Shown: positions 1 to 10,800, counted from the stretch's first letter. The stretch is DNA of 56,603 nucleotides from an uncultured Treponema sp. (GCA_934667505.1 CAKULY010000013.1:1-56603), one strand, 5' to 3'. The notes: generated by a model not told the origin, from the letters alone. Numbers and translations are program-made.

Positions 1-645
1 AGGCATAACATCTACATACTTTTTTAGAACAGTCCATTCACGTCTTCCTGGAGCCATCAAAACAGCTCCACCGCCAGCGGTTATAACATCCTGTTCTTCC
101 AGGGTTAGAATTGAATACACTCCAAAAGAGCCAGTTTTTTTAGCTTCGACTAAATTTCCATTTTCGTCATTTACAGCAACGTCAGCCCCTGCGCTTTTGG
201 AAACATCTTCTATAATTGGAATTCCAAGAGAACAAAGAGAGTCTAACTTAGGAACAATTCCCATAGATTCGTGCAACAAAAGAAGCCTGCCACCGTGATT
301 TATAGCCCGTTGAACAATCTCTTCATTTACAAGCCCATTTGATTCATCTACATCTAAAACCATAGGAACGTAGCCAAGACTTTCTATTGCCTGATAGTGC
401 CATGCCGGAGCCAAAGCAGAAATCATTATTTTTTCGCCAATAGGAAAATCTATTGATAAAAGAGCATACTTTAACGCATCTTTTGGAGTTCTAAGAGCGA
501 CAGCTCCATCACAACCGAAAAAATCTTTTATAGAATGAATAAATCTAACGTTTAATTCACCAGGACCAATTTTTTCGTCTACCATGCAAGTTAAAACTGC
601 ATCCATTTCTTTTCGTCTTATTGTAGTGCTGTAAGTTCGAATCAT
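1..645 (-). CDS. DegT/DnrJ/EryC1-family aminotransferase-like protein, N-terminal part only
   Basis: The reading frame opens at ATG 645 and is still open at the window edge, so 215 residues are visible. The fold-type I aspartate-aminotransferase pattern of the DegT/DnrJ/EryC1 family is recognisable: an N-terminal substrate-loop region, then the PLP-pyridine aspartate in 'IIEDVSKSAGAD' (D147), then 'GSFGVYSIL' and 'ITAGGGAV'. In active family members the PLP Schiff-base lysine lies just before the Gly-rich segment (pattern SFxxTKxITTGEGG). Here that position is Gln185, within 'LEEQDVITAGGG', and no lysine is nearby. Classical sugar aminotransferase activity is therefore doubtful. It starts 7 bp after the cheW stop on the same strand, so the two are probably co-transcribed. 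The family call is firm; the function is unknown. Confidence 0.82.
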   Translation of the reverse strand, partial: MIRTYSTTIRRKEMDAVLTCMVDEKIGPGELNVRFIHSIKDFFGCDGAVALRTPKDALKYALLSIDFPIGEKIMISALAPAWHYQAIESLGYVPMVLDVDESNGLVNEEIVQRAINHGGRLLLLHESMGIVPKLDSLCSLGIPIIEDVSKSAGADVAVNDENGNLVEAKKTGSFGVYSILTLEEQDVITAGGGAVLMAPGRREWTVLKKYVDVMP

Positions 646-652
646 TTTTGCT

Positions 653-1132
653 TTACTTGTTGTTTATAATTTTTTGAAGTTCTTTTGGATCAAATAGCCT
701 AACTGTATCAAGCATTATTAAATATCCTGCATCAGTCCTAACAACTCCGCGAATATATTCACTTCCTATTCCGCCCATCATCTGAGGAGGCTCTTGAACT
801 TCTGCTTTATTTACAGTAACTACTCTAGAAACGCGGTCTATTATAATACCAATCTGCATTCCATCAATATTAAGAATGATAAAACCGCTTTCAAGCTCGT
901 CTAGTTCCTGCCCTTCGTTAGAAAAACCTATATGAAAACGCCTATGAAGATCTATAATTGGAATTATTTCTCCACGCAAATTTAAAATACCTACCATATA
1001 ATATGGAGCATTGGGAATAGGACGTATAGGTTGAATTTTTACAATTTCTTTTACAGTCATAATATCTACTCCGTATAACTCATCTCCTAAACGGAATGTT
1101 ACTAACTGAAACTGAGAATCCTCTTCTGCCAT
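653..1132 (-). CDS. cheW: CheW-type chemotaxis adaptor protein
   Basis: This 159-residue protein is a single CheW/SH3-like domain. The N-terminus reads 'FQLVTFRLGDELYGVDIMTVKEIV', followed by 'MVGILNLRGEIIPIIDL', the standard adaptor core that bridges chemoreceptors and CheA at the cell pole. There is no response-regulator or kinase domain. The start is set by a strong Shine-Dalgarno (GGAGG) a few bases before ATG 1132. A shared 16-nt motif lies 82 bp upstream (1215-1230). The DegT-family gene follows after 7 bp, an unusual partner. A Cache chemoreceptor is present at 47.7-49.6 kb. Confidence 0.93.
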   Translation of the reverse strand: MAEEDSQFQLVTFRLGDELYGVDIMTVKEIVKIQPIRPIPNAPYYMVGILNLRGEIIPIIDLHRRFHIGFSNEGQELDELESGFIILNIDGMQIGIIIDRVSRVVTVNKAEVQEPPQMMGGIGSEYIRGVVRTDAGYLIMLDTVRLFDPKELQKIINNK

Positions 1133-1214
1133 AAAAACCTCCCATAAGAATCAAAGAAAAAGCTGCTAAAAGCTACGTTACCAAAGCAATTTTAAAATTG
1201 ACTTTTTAGTTATT

Positions 1215-1230
1215 TTGCAACGCAAACTTA
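1215..1230 (-). promoter_or_regulatory. Shared 16-nt upstream motif, cheW copy
   Basis: Read towards cheW this is TAAGTTTGCGTTGCAA. The identical 16 bases occur upstream of tmk and of the ABC binding-protein gene. It contains the interrupted palindrome TTGC-N3-GCAA. A TTGAAA hexamer lies about 18 bp further upstream, so the TAAG end could be part of a -10 region. Operator or initially transcribed region are both possible. Confidence 0.5.
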
Positions 1231-1308
1231 AAAACATAAAAAAGACACTATTTTCAACTAAATAAGAATACACTGAAAAGCAACCTTTTGCAACATTATA
1301 TATAAAAC

Positions 1309-2061
1309 TCAATCTACTATGAAGATAGAAAGCGCATAAACCTTTACGGCTTTATTTTTTTCTTTTAGCACAGACGCACAAGCTTCTATTGTAGAACCTG
1401 TTGTAATTACATCATCAATTATGCATACTTGTTCAGGAATTTGGTTTATTTGCGGCAAAATTGAAAACGCACTTGCTATTGTCTCCATCCTGTTTTTTCT
1501 ATCCAAAGTTTTTTGCTGGACAGAAGTTTTTCTTTCCAGCAGGTTTTCAACTTTCCAGCCAAATTTAAATTTTAAAAAACTGCACAATTCTTGAATTTGA
1601 TCCCAACCTTTTTCTTTTATTTTTCCAGGTCTTGGAGGAACAGGTACTAATATGAAATCTCCAACAGATTCTTTTAATTTTTTTAATCCAGAATTTACAA
1701 GAGCTGCAAAAAAACTTGAATAAATTCTTTCTTCTTCAAGTTTCCAGCGGCATAAAAAGTCAGAATTCCACAATCTGTAAGAAAAAAGCGGAAAAACTTT
1801 GTCAGTGCTAGAAAAAACTGAATTATTCCTACATTCCATACAAAGATTCTCTTCTGAAACTAGCGTCTTTCCACACTTTTTACAGCGTTTTTCAAAATCC
1901 AAAGAAATACTAAAGTAATTTTGATAACAATTTTTGCAAACGCAGATATTGCCGCAATATTTTCCACAAACCAAGCAAAAGCATCTGCTGTTTGCAAAAG
2001 AAAACAACTTTAAGCAAATTGAAAAAGCGCTTTGCTTTAAATTAAAAAAAAACTTATTCAC
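1309..2061 (-). CDS. comF: ComF-family phosphoribosyltransferase-like protein
   Basis: This 250-residue protein has the ComF layout: an N-terminal Cys-rich zinc-binding region ('CLVCGKYCGNICVCKNC', then 'CKKCGK' and 'CMEC'), and a C-terminal type I phosphoribosyltransferase domain with 'LVPVPPRPGKIKEKGWDQ' and the PRPP loop 'VCIIDDVITTGSTIEA'. Family members act in DNA uptake in competent bacteria, but in most lineages the role is not defined. No other competence genes are visible here. The start is GTG at 2061, without a convincing ribosome-binding site; it begins 77 bp after the mutS stop and is probably the tail of that operon. Confidence 0.87.
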   Translation of the reverse strand: MNKFFFNLKQSAFSICLKLFSFANSRCFCLVCGKYCGNICVCKNCYQNYFSISLDFEKRCKKCGKTLVSEENLCMECRNNSVFSSTDKVFPLFSYRLWNSDFLCRWKLEEERIYSSFFAALVNSGLKKLKESVGDFILVPVPPRPGKIKEKGWDQIQELCSFLKFKFGWKVENLLERKTSVQQKTLDRKNRMETIASAFSILPQINQIPEQVCIIDDVITTGSTIEACASVLKEKNKAVKVYALSIFIVD

Positions 2062-2138
2062 ATAATATATATCTATAAAAGTCTACAGAAAATGCAATTT
2101 TTTTACATAAAAAGGTCGTTTTTTACCTATAAAAAAAA

Positions 2139-4745
2139 TTATCTTCCGCTAAGAGTTTTTTTCCACCTGGCAATTGTTTCAAGAGCTTCAATAGGAGTCA
2201 TAGAATTTGGATCTGCAGAAAGTATTTCATCAAGAAGAATTTCTTCATCACTAAAAAGACCAGGATTTTTTGCTTGAATTACTTCAGATTGTTTTGGCAA
2301 AGAGTTTAGTTTTTCGGCGATGTCAGAAGAATTATTTTCTGCTTTGCTTTGGATTGTCTGCAAAATTTTATTTGCACGGTCAATTACCACCTGAGGAACT
2401 CCAGCGAGCCTTGCAACGTGAATACCAAAAGAATTTTCACTTGCCCCAGATTTTACTTTTCTTAAAAATGTAACAGATTCTCCCTGCTGAGCAACTTGCA
2501 TACAAAGCAAAATCAAAGAAGGATTTTCGATTCTTGTAAGTTCATGATAGTGAGTGGCAAAAAGAGTTCTGCACTTGATGCTATCAAGAAGGTATTCACT
2601 AACTGCCCAAGCTATAGAAAGTCCGTCTTCTGTAGAAGTTCCACGCCCAACTTCATCCATAATTACAAGCGAAGAACTAGTTGCGGAACGAAGAATATTC
2701 GCAGTCTCCGTCATTTCCACAAGAAAAGTCGATTCTCCACGGGCAAGATTATCGCTCGCCCCCACTCTGCAAAAGATTCTGTCAACAAGACCTATTTCCG
2801 CAGATTTTGCAGGCACAAAAGAGCCGATTTGAGCCAAAAGCACAATAAGTGCATTTTGCCGCAAAAAGGTACTCTTGCCTGCCATGTTCGGACCTGTTAT
2901 AAGTGCAAAAGAATGAGAATCCTTATCTTCCGCAGACAATGAAAGGCTATTTGGCACAAATTCTCCGCTAGGAAGATGCATTTCTACAACCGGATGGCGT
3001 CCATCTTCTATGTTTAGAACCTTAGAAGAAGAAAAAACAGGTCTGACCCAGCCGTGCAATAGAGCCGAATATGCAAAACTTGCAGTCGCATCAATATAAG
3101 AAATATCCTCTGCAGTCTGTATTAAGTAATACACGTAATCTTTAAGCTTGTTGCGAACTTCAACAAAAAGATTTCTTTCAAGCTCTAAAACTTTAGAGCC
3201 AGCTTCTGTAAGCTCGTGCTCAAGCTCTTGCAATCTTGCAGTGGTAAAGCGGTCTCCATTTACAAGAGAACGCCGTATTATAAAATCAGAAGGAACAGAA
3301 CTAAGCTTTCCGCGGCTTACTTCTATAAAATAACCGTAAGCATTTGTATTTTTAATTTTTAATGTTGAAATTCCAGTTTTTTTCTTTTCTTCAGCTTCAT
3401 ATTCAGCAAGAATCTTATCAAAATTATCGCGAATATTCCGCCAATGATCTAACTCTTGTGACCAGCCATCTTTTATAATTCCACCATCAGTCAATGCAGT
3501 CGGAGGATTTTCTACAATCGAATTTTGAATTAAATCAATTATTTCAACTGAATTTTGCTCATCGGTTAAGGAAAAATCATAGTTTTCTAAATCTTTTCTA
3601 ATTTTTAACCAATAAACAAGGCTTGAACGAAGCGCCTGCAAATCTTTTGGATGCGCTCTATCCATAGCGATTCTACCTGCAAGGCGTTCAACGTCTAAAA
3701 CACAAGAAAGTTCTTCGCGAATTTCTTCTAAAAGGTTTCTGTTATCGTAAAAAAAGCCGACATGATTCTGTCTTAAAGTGATTTTTTTTATATCCGTAAG
3801 AGGATATAAAAGCCACTGCCTAATCATGCGAATTCCCATAGCGGTGCTTGCATGATTTACACATTCCAACAAGGAATATTTAGAAGAAGAATCTCTAAGA
3901 TTTGAAACAATTTCAAGGTTTCTTCTGCTAGAATCGTCAATTACAAGATACTGGCTATCGTGATAGACTTTGATTCCACTTACATGAGGAACAGTAGAAT
4001 TCGTAGTTTTAGAAAGATAGTCCAAAAGAAAACCCGCAGGCGCGACTTCTGCTGAATCTGGTTTTAATTCAAAAGATGCAAGGTTATGAGTTTTAAACTG
4101 TTCTGTAAGTTTTTTATAGCCAAGTTCAGTATTAAAATCCCAATCAGGATAATATGAAATAGAAATATCTGGTATTTGCGCCAACGCATCCTGAACGGTT
4201 GCATTGTTTTTTAAAGACTGAGGAAGAAGCATTTCCTTTGGATTGCATCTGCCTAATTCTTTGGGAAAACTTTCTGCCATTTCGCTAGCGCGCCAAGAAG
4301 TAGCCTTAAAGCAAGATGTCGTAACATCTATAAAAGCGAAGCCGACTACGCCTTTAGAAACGCTCATCGCGGCAAGAAAATTATTGCTGTTTCCTTCAAG
4401 ATATTCAGATTCAAGCGCAGTTCCTGGCGTAATGATTTCAACAACTTTTCTTTCAGTAAGACCTTTTGCCTTTGGATTTCCAACTTGTTCGCAGATTACA
4501 ATTTTTTTGCCTAAACGTAAAAGTCTTGCAATATAAACTTTAGCCGCATGGTAAGGAACTCCGCACATAGGAGCAGTTCCTCTATGAGTTAAAGTTAAAC
4601 TAAGAAGACGCGATATTTCTAACGCATCCTCATTAAACATTTCATAAAAATCCCCGAGTCTAAAAAACAGCACATCATTTTTATATTCACTTTTAATTTT
4701 AATGTACTGCTGCATTACAGGAGTAAGAGATGTATCCTTTTCCAT
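2139..4745 (-). CDS. mutS: DNA mismatch repair protein MutS
   Basis: At 868 residues this is full-length MutS. The N-terminal mismatch-binding domain begins 'TPVMQQYIKIKSEY' and carries the Phe-x-Glu-type motif in 'GDFYEMF'. The connector, lever and clamp regions follow. The C-terminal ATPase has Walker A 'GPNMAGKST' and Walker B 'LVIMDEVGRGTS', then the helical dimerisation tail. It recognises base mismatches and small loops and recruits MutL. It begins 6 bp after the skp stop, matching the T. pallidum order TP0326-TP0328. No mutL is in the window. Confidence 0.98.
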   Translation of the reverse strand: MEKDTSLTPVMQQYIKIKSEYKNDVLFFRLGDFYEMFNEDALEISRLLSLTLTHRGTAPMCGVPYHAAKVYIARLLRLGKKIVICEQVGNPKAKGLTERKVVEIITPGTALESEYLEGNSNNFLAAMSVSKGVVGFAFIDVTTSCFKATSWRASEMAESFPKELGRCNPKEMLLPQSLKNNATVQDALAQIPDISISYYPDWDFNTELGYKKLTEQFKTHNLASFELKPDSAEVAPAGFLLDYLSKTTNSTVPHVSGIKVYHDSQYLVIDDSSRRNLEIVSNLRDSSSKYSLLECVNHASTAMGIRMIRQWLLYPLTDIKKITLRQNHVGFFYDNRNLLEEIREELSCVLDVERLAGRIAMDRAHPKDLQALRSSLVYWLKIRKDLENYDFSLTDEQNSVEIIDLIQNSIVENPPTALTDGGIIKDGWSQELDHWRNIRDNFDKILAEYEAEEKKKTGISTLKIKNTNAYGYFIEVSRGKLSSVPSDFIIRRSLVNGDRFTTARLQELEHELTEAGSKVLELERNLFVEVRNKLKDYVYYLIQTAEDISYIDATASFAYSALLHGWVRPVFSSSKVLNIEDGRHPVVEMHLPSGEFVPNSLSLSAEDKDSHSFALITGPNMAGKSTFLRQNALIVLLAQIGSFVPAKSAEIGLVDRIFCRVGASDNLARGESTFLVEMTETANILRSATSSSLVIMDEVGRGTSTEDGLSIAWAVSEYLLDSIKCRTLFATHYHELTRIENPSLILLCMQVAQQGESVTFLRKVKSGASENSFGIHVARLAGVPQVVIDRANKILQTIQSKAENNSSDIAEKLNSLPKQSEVIQAKNPGLFSDEEILLDEILSADPNSMTPIEALETIARWKKTLSGR

Positions 4746-4751
4746 TATAAA

Positions 4752-5276
4752 TTACTTTCCGAGTTCCGCTATAACCTGTTCAGTAATATCAACAGAATTT
4801 GAATACCATAAAATGGAGTTAGACTGCTGCAAACTTAAAATCATACTATATCCGCCAGATTCGGCGATTTTAGAAAGCGTATTGTAAAGTTTATTATAAA
4901 AAACATCTGAACCTTGCAAAGTTTTTTGCATAGATTCAAGCTCCACATTTTTTGCATTTGTGTATTCAACAAGAAAATCAGTTTTTTTAGTAATTTCTGC
5001 CTGCGTTTTTTGAGCAAGGGCATCATTGTTTTGCTTTTCGTAATCAACTTTTTTTGCCTGAAGCTTTTGCAGCTCTTCTGTGTATCTATTAACCTCTTGC
5101 TGAAATTCATTTCGCTTTTTTTCATAGTTTCTTACAGGAGCTGAATTTCTAAAATACGCATTGTAAACTTTAGCAGTATCTACAACACCAAATTTTGTAA
5201 TCTGCTGGGCAAAACCAACACTTCCCAAAAACAAAATAAAAACAAAAGACGCAATCTTACCAAAAATCTTTTTCAT
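4752..5276 (-). CDS. skp: Skp/OmpH-family periplasmic chaperone
   Basis: This 174-residue protein has a signal peptide (hydrophobic segment about residues 8-22, cleavage after 'VGFAQ'). A 'FGVVDTAKVYNAYF' strand and a long charged coiled coil (about 45-120) follow, the tentacle architecture of Skp, which holds unfolded outer-membrane proteins in the periplasm. It is 12 bp downstream of bamA and just upstream of mutS, as in T. pallidum. The ribosome site GAGG precedes ATG 5276. Its role is presumably to deliver substrates to BamA. Confidence 0.92.
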   Translation of the reverse strand: MKKIFGKIASFVFILFLGSVGFAQQITKFGVVDTAKVYNAYFRNSAPVRNYEKKRNEFQQEVNRYTEELQKLQAKKVDYEKQNNDALAQKTQAEITKKTDFLVEYTNAKNVELESMQKTLQGSDVFYNKLYNTLSKIAESGGYSMILSLQQSNSILWYSNSVDITEQVIAELGK

Positions 5277-5288
5277 ACAAACCTCGTT

Positions 5289-7709
5289 CTACTTATTTGT
5301 AATATTAAATGAAAGCACAAATTTCCAAGTGTCATTCCATTGAACTGCATTATCGCTTACACGGAATTTATTTGCAAGAAGCAAGTGGAGCGGAAATTGC
5401 GGCAATAAAAATCTTAAGCCAGGTCCAAAGCTAAAATAAAAATCTTCAACTGAAAGTCCCGTAAAAGCTTCTTTTACAGTATTTTTTACAGCGACGCCAT
5501 CCATAAAGAAGTCAATTCCTATCATTCCTGGAACTATAGGAAATCTAAGCTCAGCTCTTGTAGAAAGCATTGCTTTTCCGCGAGAACGCGAACTAATTTC
5601 GGTCCAGCCACGTCCATTGAACATTCCATCAATATATAGTTTGCTAGAATCGCTAAACAAGGTTCCTGGAACAGGAAAAATGCAAGAAAATCCTGCATAG
5701 CCTGCAAGAACGCTCTTAAAATTCCATTTTCCATTAAAGCATGGAATATCAAAAAGCGTCAAATAGCCTTCCAGCTTTGTATCAGAACGGAGATAAAACT
5801 CTTTTTCAACAGCGGGAATAAGACCGTACCAAGAAAGCCTCTGACTTGCAAACCACCCTTTTGAAGGTTCGTAGCTTAAATCTCGACCATCAAGGCTAAA
5901 CGCTACAAACAAAGAATCTTTTAGCCTAATAGAATTTGCGCTTTTATTTACGCCAGAATCCAAAGGAACATAAAGTTCTTCTGGATAAGCATTGCTAGTC
6001 AAAGTGTTTGCCATTCCGCCAGTAAGTGTAAGAATTGCGAAATTTGGAGTCCACCTGCGTCCCAAAGTTGTTCCCAACGTTGCGGAAATGGATTTATATC
6101 CCATATAAAAGTACGAGTTATCAAACGCGCCGCTTGCCATCGGGTTTAGAATAAGAGCCGACTCATCGGAAGTAGAAAAAGACAAAGATTCGCTCAGCTG
6201 AATAGGTTTGTCAAAAAGCCATGACTGCCCATAAGAAACATCTACCGCAAATTCATCAGTTGCAATATTTACACCTGTAGAAATAGATTTTCCTTCTCCT
6301 TTGAGATTTGAATTTTGCAATTTAAAGAACAAAGAAATTGGAAAGTCACCTTCCTTCTGGACGCCAGAAAAAGTTGCTCCGAACTGCAAACTTGTTGTAG
6401 ACTGCTCTTCTACATTTATAACAAGGTCTACCAAATTTTCTTCAGAGCCGCTTACAGGTTCCGGCACTATGCTTGAAAAATACTGCAAATTGTAAAGGTT
6501 TCGCATACCAGCCATAATTTTTTCACGGCTGAACACATCGCCTGGCTTTAATGGAATTTCTCTTAAAATTACATAGTCCTTGGTTTTTGTGTTTCCTTTT
6601 ATAATAATGTTCTCAACATGGGCCCTAGAACGCTCTGTTATATGAATAGAATAAGCGACCGTCCTACGCTCTGAATCTTTATTTATGGAAGGAGAAAAAT
6701 CCGTGGTCATATAACCGTTCTCATAATAAAGATTTGTAAGATTTGAAAGACATTCTTGATATTTTGTCTGGTTAAAAACGTCGCCTACGTTTATCTTTAT
6801 ATACGAAAGAAGTTTTTCTGTGGAAAATATTTCATTGCCAGCAATAGTAGTGCCATTATAGGTGTACTGAGTTCCTTCCTGAATAACGAATGTTATTGTC
6901 AGCTCATCGCGGTCTTTTTCAGAATTAAAAGAATTTTCTTGAACTACATCCACAATTCTTGCATCTATATAACCTTTTGTCATGTAATAATTTACAATGG
7001 TCTGCTTATCAGTTTCCAAAGAAGAACGCTGAAACGCGCCGTCCTTTAAAAAGCCAACTTCTTTTAACGAAAGTTTTCCTTTTAGCGTTTTTGCAGAAAA
7101 AACTGTGTTTCCAGAAAACTGTATGGATTTTATAACCGTGCTTGAACCTTCAGAAACAACAAAAGTAACATGTATTCCGCCATCCTTGCTTTCCGTCTTG
7201 TAAGAAACCTTTGCAGCAGAATAGCCCTTTGAAATATAAAGGTCTCGCAAAGCGCGCTCATCAACAAGAGCCGCAGATTCAACAAAAACATCTCCGGTTT
7301 TCATTGAAACTGTATCTCTAAGTTCGTTGTTACGAATTTTTTTATTTCCTTTAAAATCTATTGAAGAAATTACAGGATATTCCTTTACGCTAAAGACCAA
7401 AATCACTTTTTCAGGATTTTTTGAATCGTGCTTTGCGTAAGGCTCTATATCTTCAAACAAAGACATTGCGTAAAGCCGTTCATAAAGCTCGTTGTAAAGC
7501 TCATCGGTAAACTGACGGCCTACGTATTTATTTGTAACACCGGTAAGCTCTGATTTTTTTACACTTGCAAGACCTTCAAAAGTGATTTCTGAAATGACTT
7601 TATTCATATACCAATCATCGCTTTCTGTCTGAGAAAAAGCAGGAATTGATACAAGCAATACTAAAACGACAAAAAGAATTCTTTTTATCCAAAAATTTAC
7701 AGAACGCAT
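5289..7709 (-). CDS. bamA: Outer-membrane assembly protein BamA
   Basis: This 806-residue protein has a signal peptide (about 1-26), five POTRA-type repeats (roughly 35-435, with 'FKGNKKIRNNELRD' and 'IKGNTKTKDYVILRE') and a C-terminal 16-strand barrel (about 435-806). The barrel's loop-6 motif appears as 'NGRGW', close to the family (V/I)RG(F/Y). BamA folds and inserts outer-membrane beta-barrels. The last strand 'KFVLSFNI' is followed by TNK, so the protein does not end in the usual aromatic residue. SD GGAG precedes ATG 7709. It lies between tamB and skp. A family-3 hairpin repeat occupies its upstream region. Confidence 0.96.
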   Translation of the reverse strand: MRSVNFWIKRILFVVLVLLVSIPAFSQTESDDWYMNKVISEITFEGLASVKKSELTGVTNKYVGRQFTDELYNELYERLYAMSLFEDIEPYAKHDSKNPEKVILVFSVKEYPVISSIDFKGNKKIRNNELRDTVSMKTGDVFVESAALVDERALRDLYISKGYSAAKVSYKTESKDGGIHVTFVVSEGSSTVIKSIQFSGNTVFSAKTLKGKLSLKEVGFLKDGAFQRSSLETDKQTIVNYYMTKGYIDARIVDVVQENSFNSEKDRDELTITFVIQEGTQYTYNGTTIAGNEIFSTEKLLSYIKINVGDVFNQTKYQECLSNLTNLYYENGYMTTDFSPSINKDSERRTVAYSIHITERSRAHVENIIIKGNTKTKDYVILREIPLKPGDVFSREKIMAGMRNLYNLQYFSSIVPEPVSGSEENLVDLVINVEEQSTTSLQFGATFSGVQKEGDFPISLFFKLQNSNLKGEGKSISTGVNIATDEFAVDVSYGQSWLFDKPIQLSESLSFSTSDESALILNPMASGAFDNSYFYMGYKSISATLGTTLGRRWTPNFAILTLTGGMANTLTSNAYPEELYVPLDSGVNKSANSIRLKDSLFVAFSLDGRDLSYEPSKGWFASQRLSWYGLIPAVEKEFYLRSDTKLEGYLTLFDIPCFNGKWNFKSVLAGYAGFSCIFPVPGTLFSDSSKLYIDGMFNGRGWTEISSRSRGKAMLSTRAELRFPIVPGMIGIDFFMDGVAVKNTVKEAFTGLSVEDFYFSFGPGLRFLLPQFPLHLLLANKFRVSDNAVQWNDTWKFVLSFNITNK

Positions 7710-7743
7710 AAAAGCTCCAAAAATCAGAATTTAATTTGTAAAA

Positions 7744-7810
7744 AAACGCTTAATCAAGACGCTGTTACACTAAAGACCTTGATTCAGCAGTTTTAGGTTT
7801 TGAATAATCA
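7744..7810 (+). repeat. Hairpin repeat family 3, divergent copy upstream of bamA
   Basis: The sequence forms a stem (AATCAAG pairing with CTTGATT) around a loop resembling the other family members, followed by CAGTTTTAGGTTTT. It is the most divergent of four copies. It fills most of the 122-bp gap between the tamB stop and the bamA start, so on the minus strand it lies about 35 bp upstream of bamA. Confidence 0.5.
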
Positions 7811-7831
7811 CTAAACAAAACAGTCTGATAC

Positions 7832-10800
7832 TTATAAAGAAATTTTCCACGAAAGAGTAACCGAAGTAGAAGTAAGAAATCTTCCGTTCATAATAGCATC
7901 AATATCAGGAGCCATATTCCAACGGATATTCACATAAGGAGAATTCAATTCAAAACCGAACTCTGGCTTGAATAAAAGACCTCCAAAGGTATACTTGTCG
8001 TCTACTCTAGTTTCATCGTAAGTCCAATGCATAAGAGCATCGGCATACAAATCACTTCCGAAGTACTTACCAATATAAACAGTTGAATTGTCAAAATAGT
8101 TACCAATTCCAAAAGTTTTTTCTGAAGAATCAGAAGAGCTGTTGGAAAAAGTTTGTTTTACAGCATTCTGAAGTATATTGGTTCTAACTGACAATATATC
8201 AAAATTAAGAAAATCACGCAACTTGTTTTCTATATTACGCCCAAACAGAGATTGAATCGCATAATCACTTGTAGCCATAAGAAAACTTGTTACATTTTCA
8301 GAATCTCCAAGCGCAATTTGACCGAGCATTGTGCGAATTTCTGCTTCAGACTTTGCAGGCACAGACGAAAACACAGGATTAAAATCCTGCAAACGCTGAT
8401 TTTCCGCGCTAAGAGTAATTCTGATTTCATTGCCATCATCATCGCGTTCCCTTGTTTCTGCTTGAACTGTTATAAGAGGATTAAACAAAGGGTCATTGCC
8501 GTTAAACTTTAACACACCTCTTTTTAAGTAAAAGCTTCGATTTAGATAAGAAATATCGCCAGAACGCAAAGCAATTTCGCCATCCATCCTAAAATCTTTG
8601 TCACTAGAATCATATTTGAATGAAAATTCCGAATTTGGCACGAAAACTGCCCTCAAAAGAGGATCCAATCTAAAGGAAACGTGCTGCCCCACATTAATTT
8701 TTAAAGATGTGCGAATAGGAAAACTAGATTCCACAGCATTACTTGCCGTTCCAATTTCCTTTGTTATAATCCTTGAATCAAGCTTCCTTACGTCTATTTC
8801 TCCAGCAATATCAAAAACGCCATCTTCCAGCAAAAGATTCAAGTCTATGCAAGCATCGCCTGTAAAGCGGGCAAATCTTACATCGACATCGCCAGGAGCA
8901 TAAGAATTCTTAGGCATAAAAATATGCGAAGAAAGCCTTGCAAGATTCCATCTGTCGAACAAAATGTACAAATCTGCAAAAACTGGATGAGATTTTTTTA
9001 CCATTCCGCTAGCAGTTTGCATTGAAAGTTCATTGTGGTTCATAGTCATAATGGCTTTTGGAACAGTTATATGTGAAGGCACTATTCCGGGAAGGCTAAA
9101 ATCAGCATTTGAAAGGCTAAACGCGCCTGTAAAATCCGGATCAGATTTTAAACCATTTATTTTTAGAGAGCCTTTTAATAGTCCTTCATAAATTTCAAGG
9201 TAAGGAATTTTTATATAGCTGAACAAGGCTCCTAAATCAGCGCTAAACTTTGAAAGAGAAAGGTCAAAATTGCTTCCTTCGATATTTCCAGTAATATTAA
9301 ACTGAACAGGTTTTCCTTCCGCGACAGAGGCGAACACAGTTCCATCTTGGCTTACTGTGCCAGAAATTCCTTGCTCCGTGCTTGAAAAAAACGAAGTATC
9401 CCCTTTTGAATGAAGAACTGTTATCGAGAAAGGAAATGTTTTTGCAAAAAAGGAGCCTTCAACCTTATCGCACGAAAGCGTTGCAACATATTCTTCCGGG
9501 ATTTTTTTGTCTTCTGGAATAACAGTATCCGAGATTACAAAAAGCAGCGGCATTACAACATTTTTTTTCATAACAGAAGTTTCTAAAACAGCAGAAGCAG
9601 TTCCTGTAAAAGTTCTTAAATCAAAATTTGCCTTTAATTTTGAAACATCAATATTATTATATGTTAGATTCAATGAACTCAATGTAAGATTTTTATCTTC
9701 CACAAATGCAGAACCTTTTGCTTTTATAAGATTCCCAGCGGCCATTAAATTCATGGAATCTATATTTATCCCGATGTAAGGATTGTCCAGCGCCCCAGAA
9801 GCAATCATTGTTGCTGTTACGGTGTTATTGTCGCTCTGTTCCGAAGAAAATCTGTTTAAGCTAAACTGATTAAAATTCATATTGGCATTTAAATAGTAAG
9901 AAGTTCCTAAAGCATCTTTTACAGAAGAAATATCCGCCGATATAGAAACTTTTTCAGAGTTAGAACTATTTTTCGCATCAAAAGAAAGAGAAGCAGAATC
10001 AAAAGAACCATTATTTATGTTCCATAAAAGCTCCGACTTTCCTTCTAAAACTGAAGTTGTGTCCTTATAAGTTATTTTATTCAAAAAGAACCCATATTTA
10101 GAAGCTGAACCAGAAAGTTCAATTGAAGGATGAAAAATAATTTTTTCGCCAACTTCCGAAGCTTCTATTCTAGCAATGCGGACATTTATCCCATCAGCCT
10201 TTGTATAAGAAAAACCTGTGTCAGCGGCGACTGTAAACAAAGCTCCTGAAATTGAAACAGGGAATGCTTCCATGCATAAAGAGCCGTCAATTCTGCCTAA
10301 AGATTTATACAGATCAAAAGAAAATCCATAATCACCAGACAAAGACAAATTACCATCGCGTAGATTTCCAGCAAAGTGGTAAGGAACTGAACCAGAATTT
10401 AAGTCCGCGCTAATAAAAGCGCCGTCGTTATCAGGAGATTTTTCGTAAAGCGCAGAAAAACTTGAAAAATTTTTGCCAGAAATCAAATCCAACCGGCTAA
10501 CTTGGATAGAACTGTCGTTGCCATCTAAAGAAAGATACAAAAACCGGTCATTTTTTGTTGTGTCTGCAACAAAAGCGTAAGGAACGCTAAAAGAAAGAGA
10601 ATTGAAATTCGTTGAAAAAAACATTTCGCCATTAAACAAAAAATCTTTTAAAAAAGAAAAATTTGTCTTTTTCCCGGCTACAGAAGAAACTGTTTCTGAA
10701 ACACTGTCAAGGTAAATGGAAGAAGCAGAAATGTTCGCCTGAACATATTTTATTCCATTTATGTAGCTTCCATTTAATTTTATAATTCCAGGAGAATCTG

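Noticed and set aside
2092..4887. Several plus-strand ORFs opposite mutS
   Set aside because: They are antisense shadows of a well-defined MutS frame, with no ribosome sites or recognisable domains.
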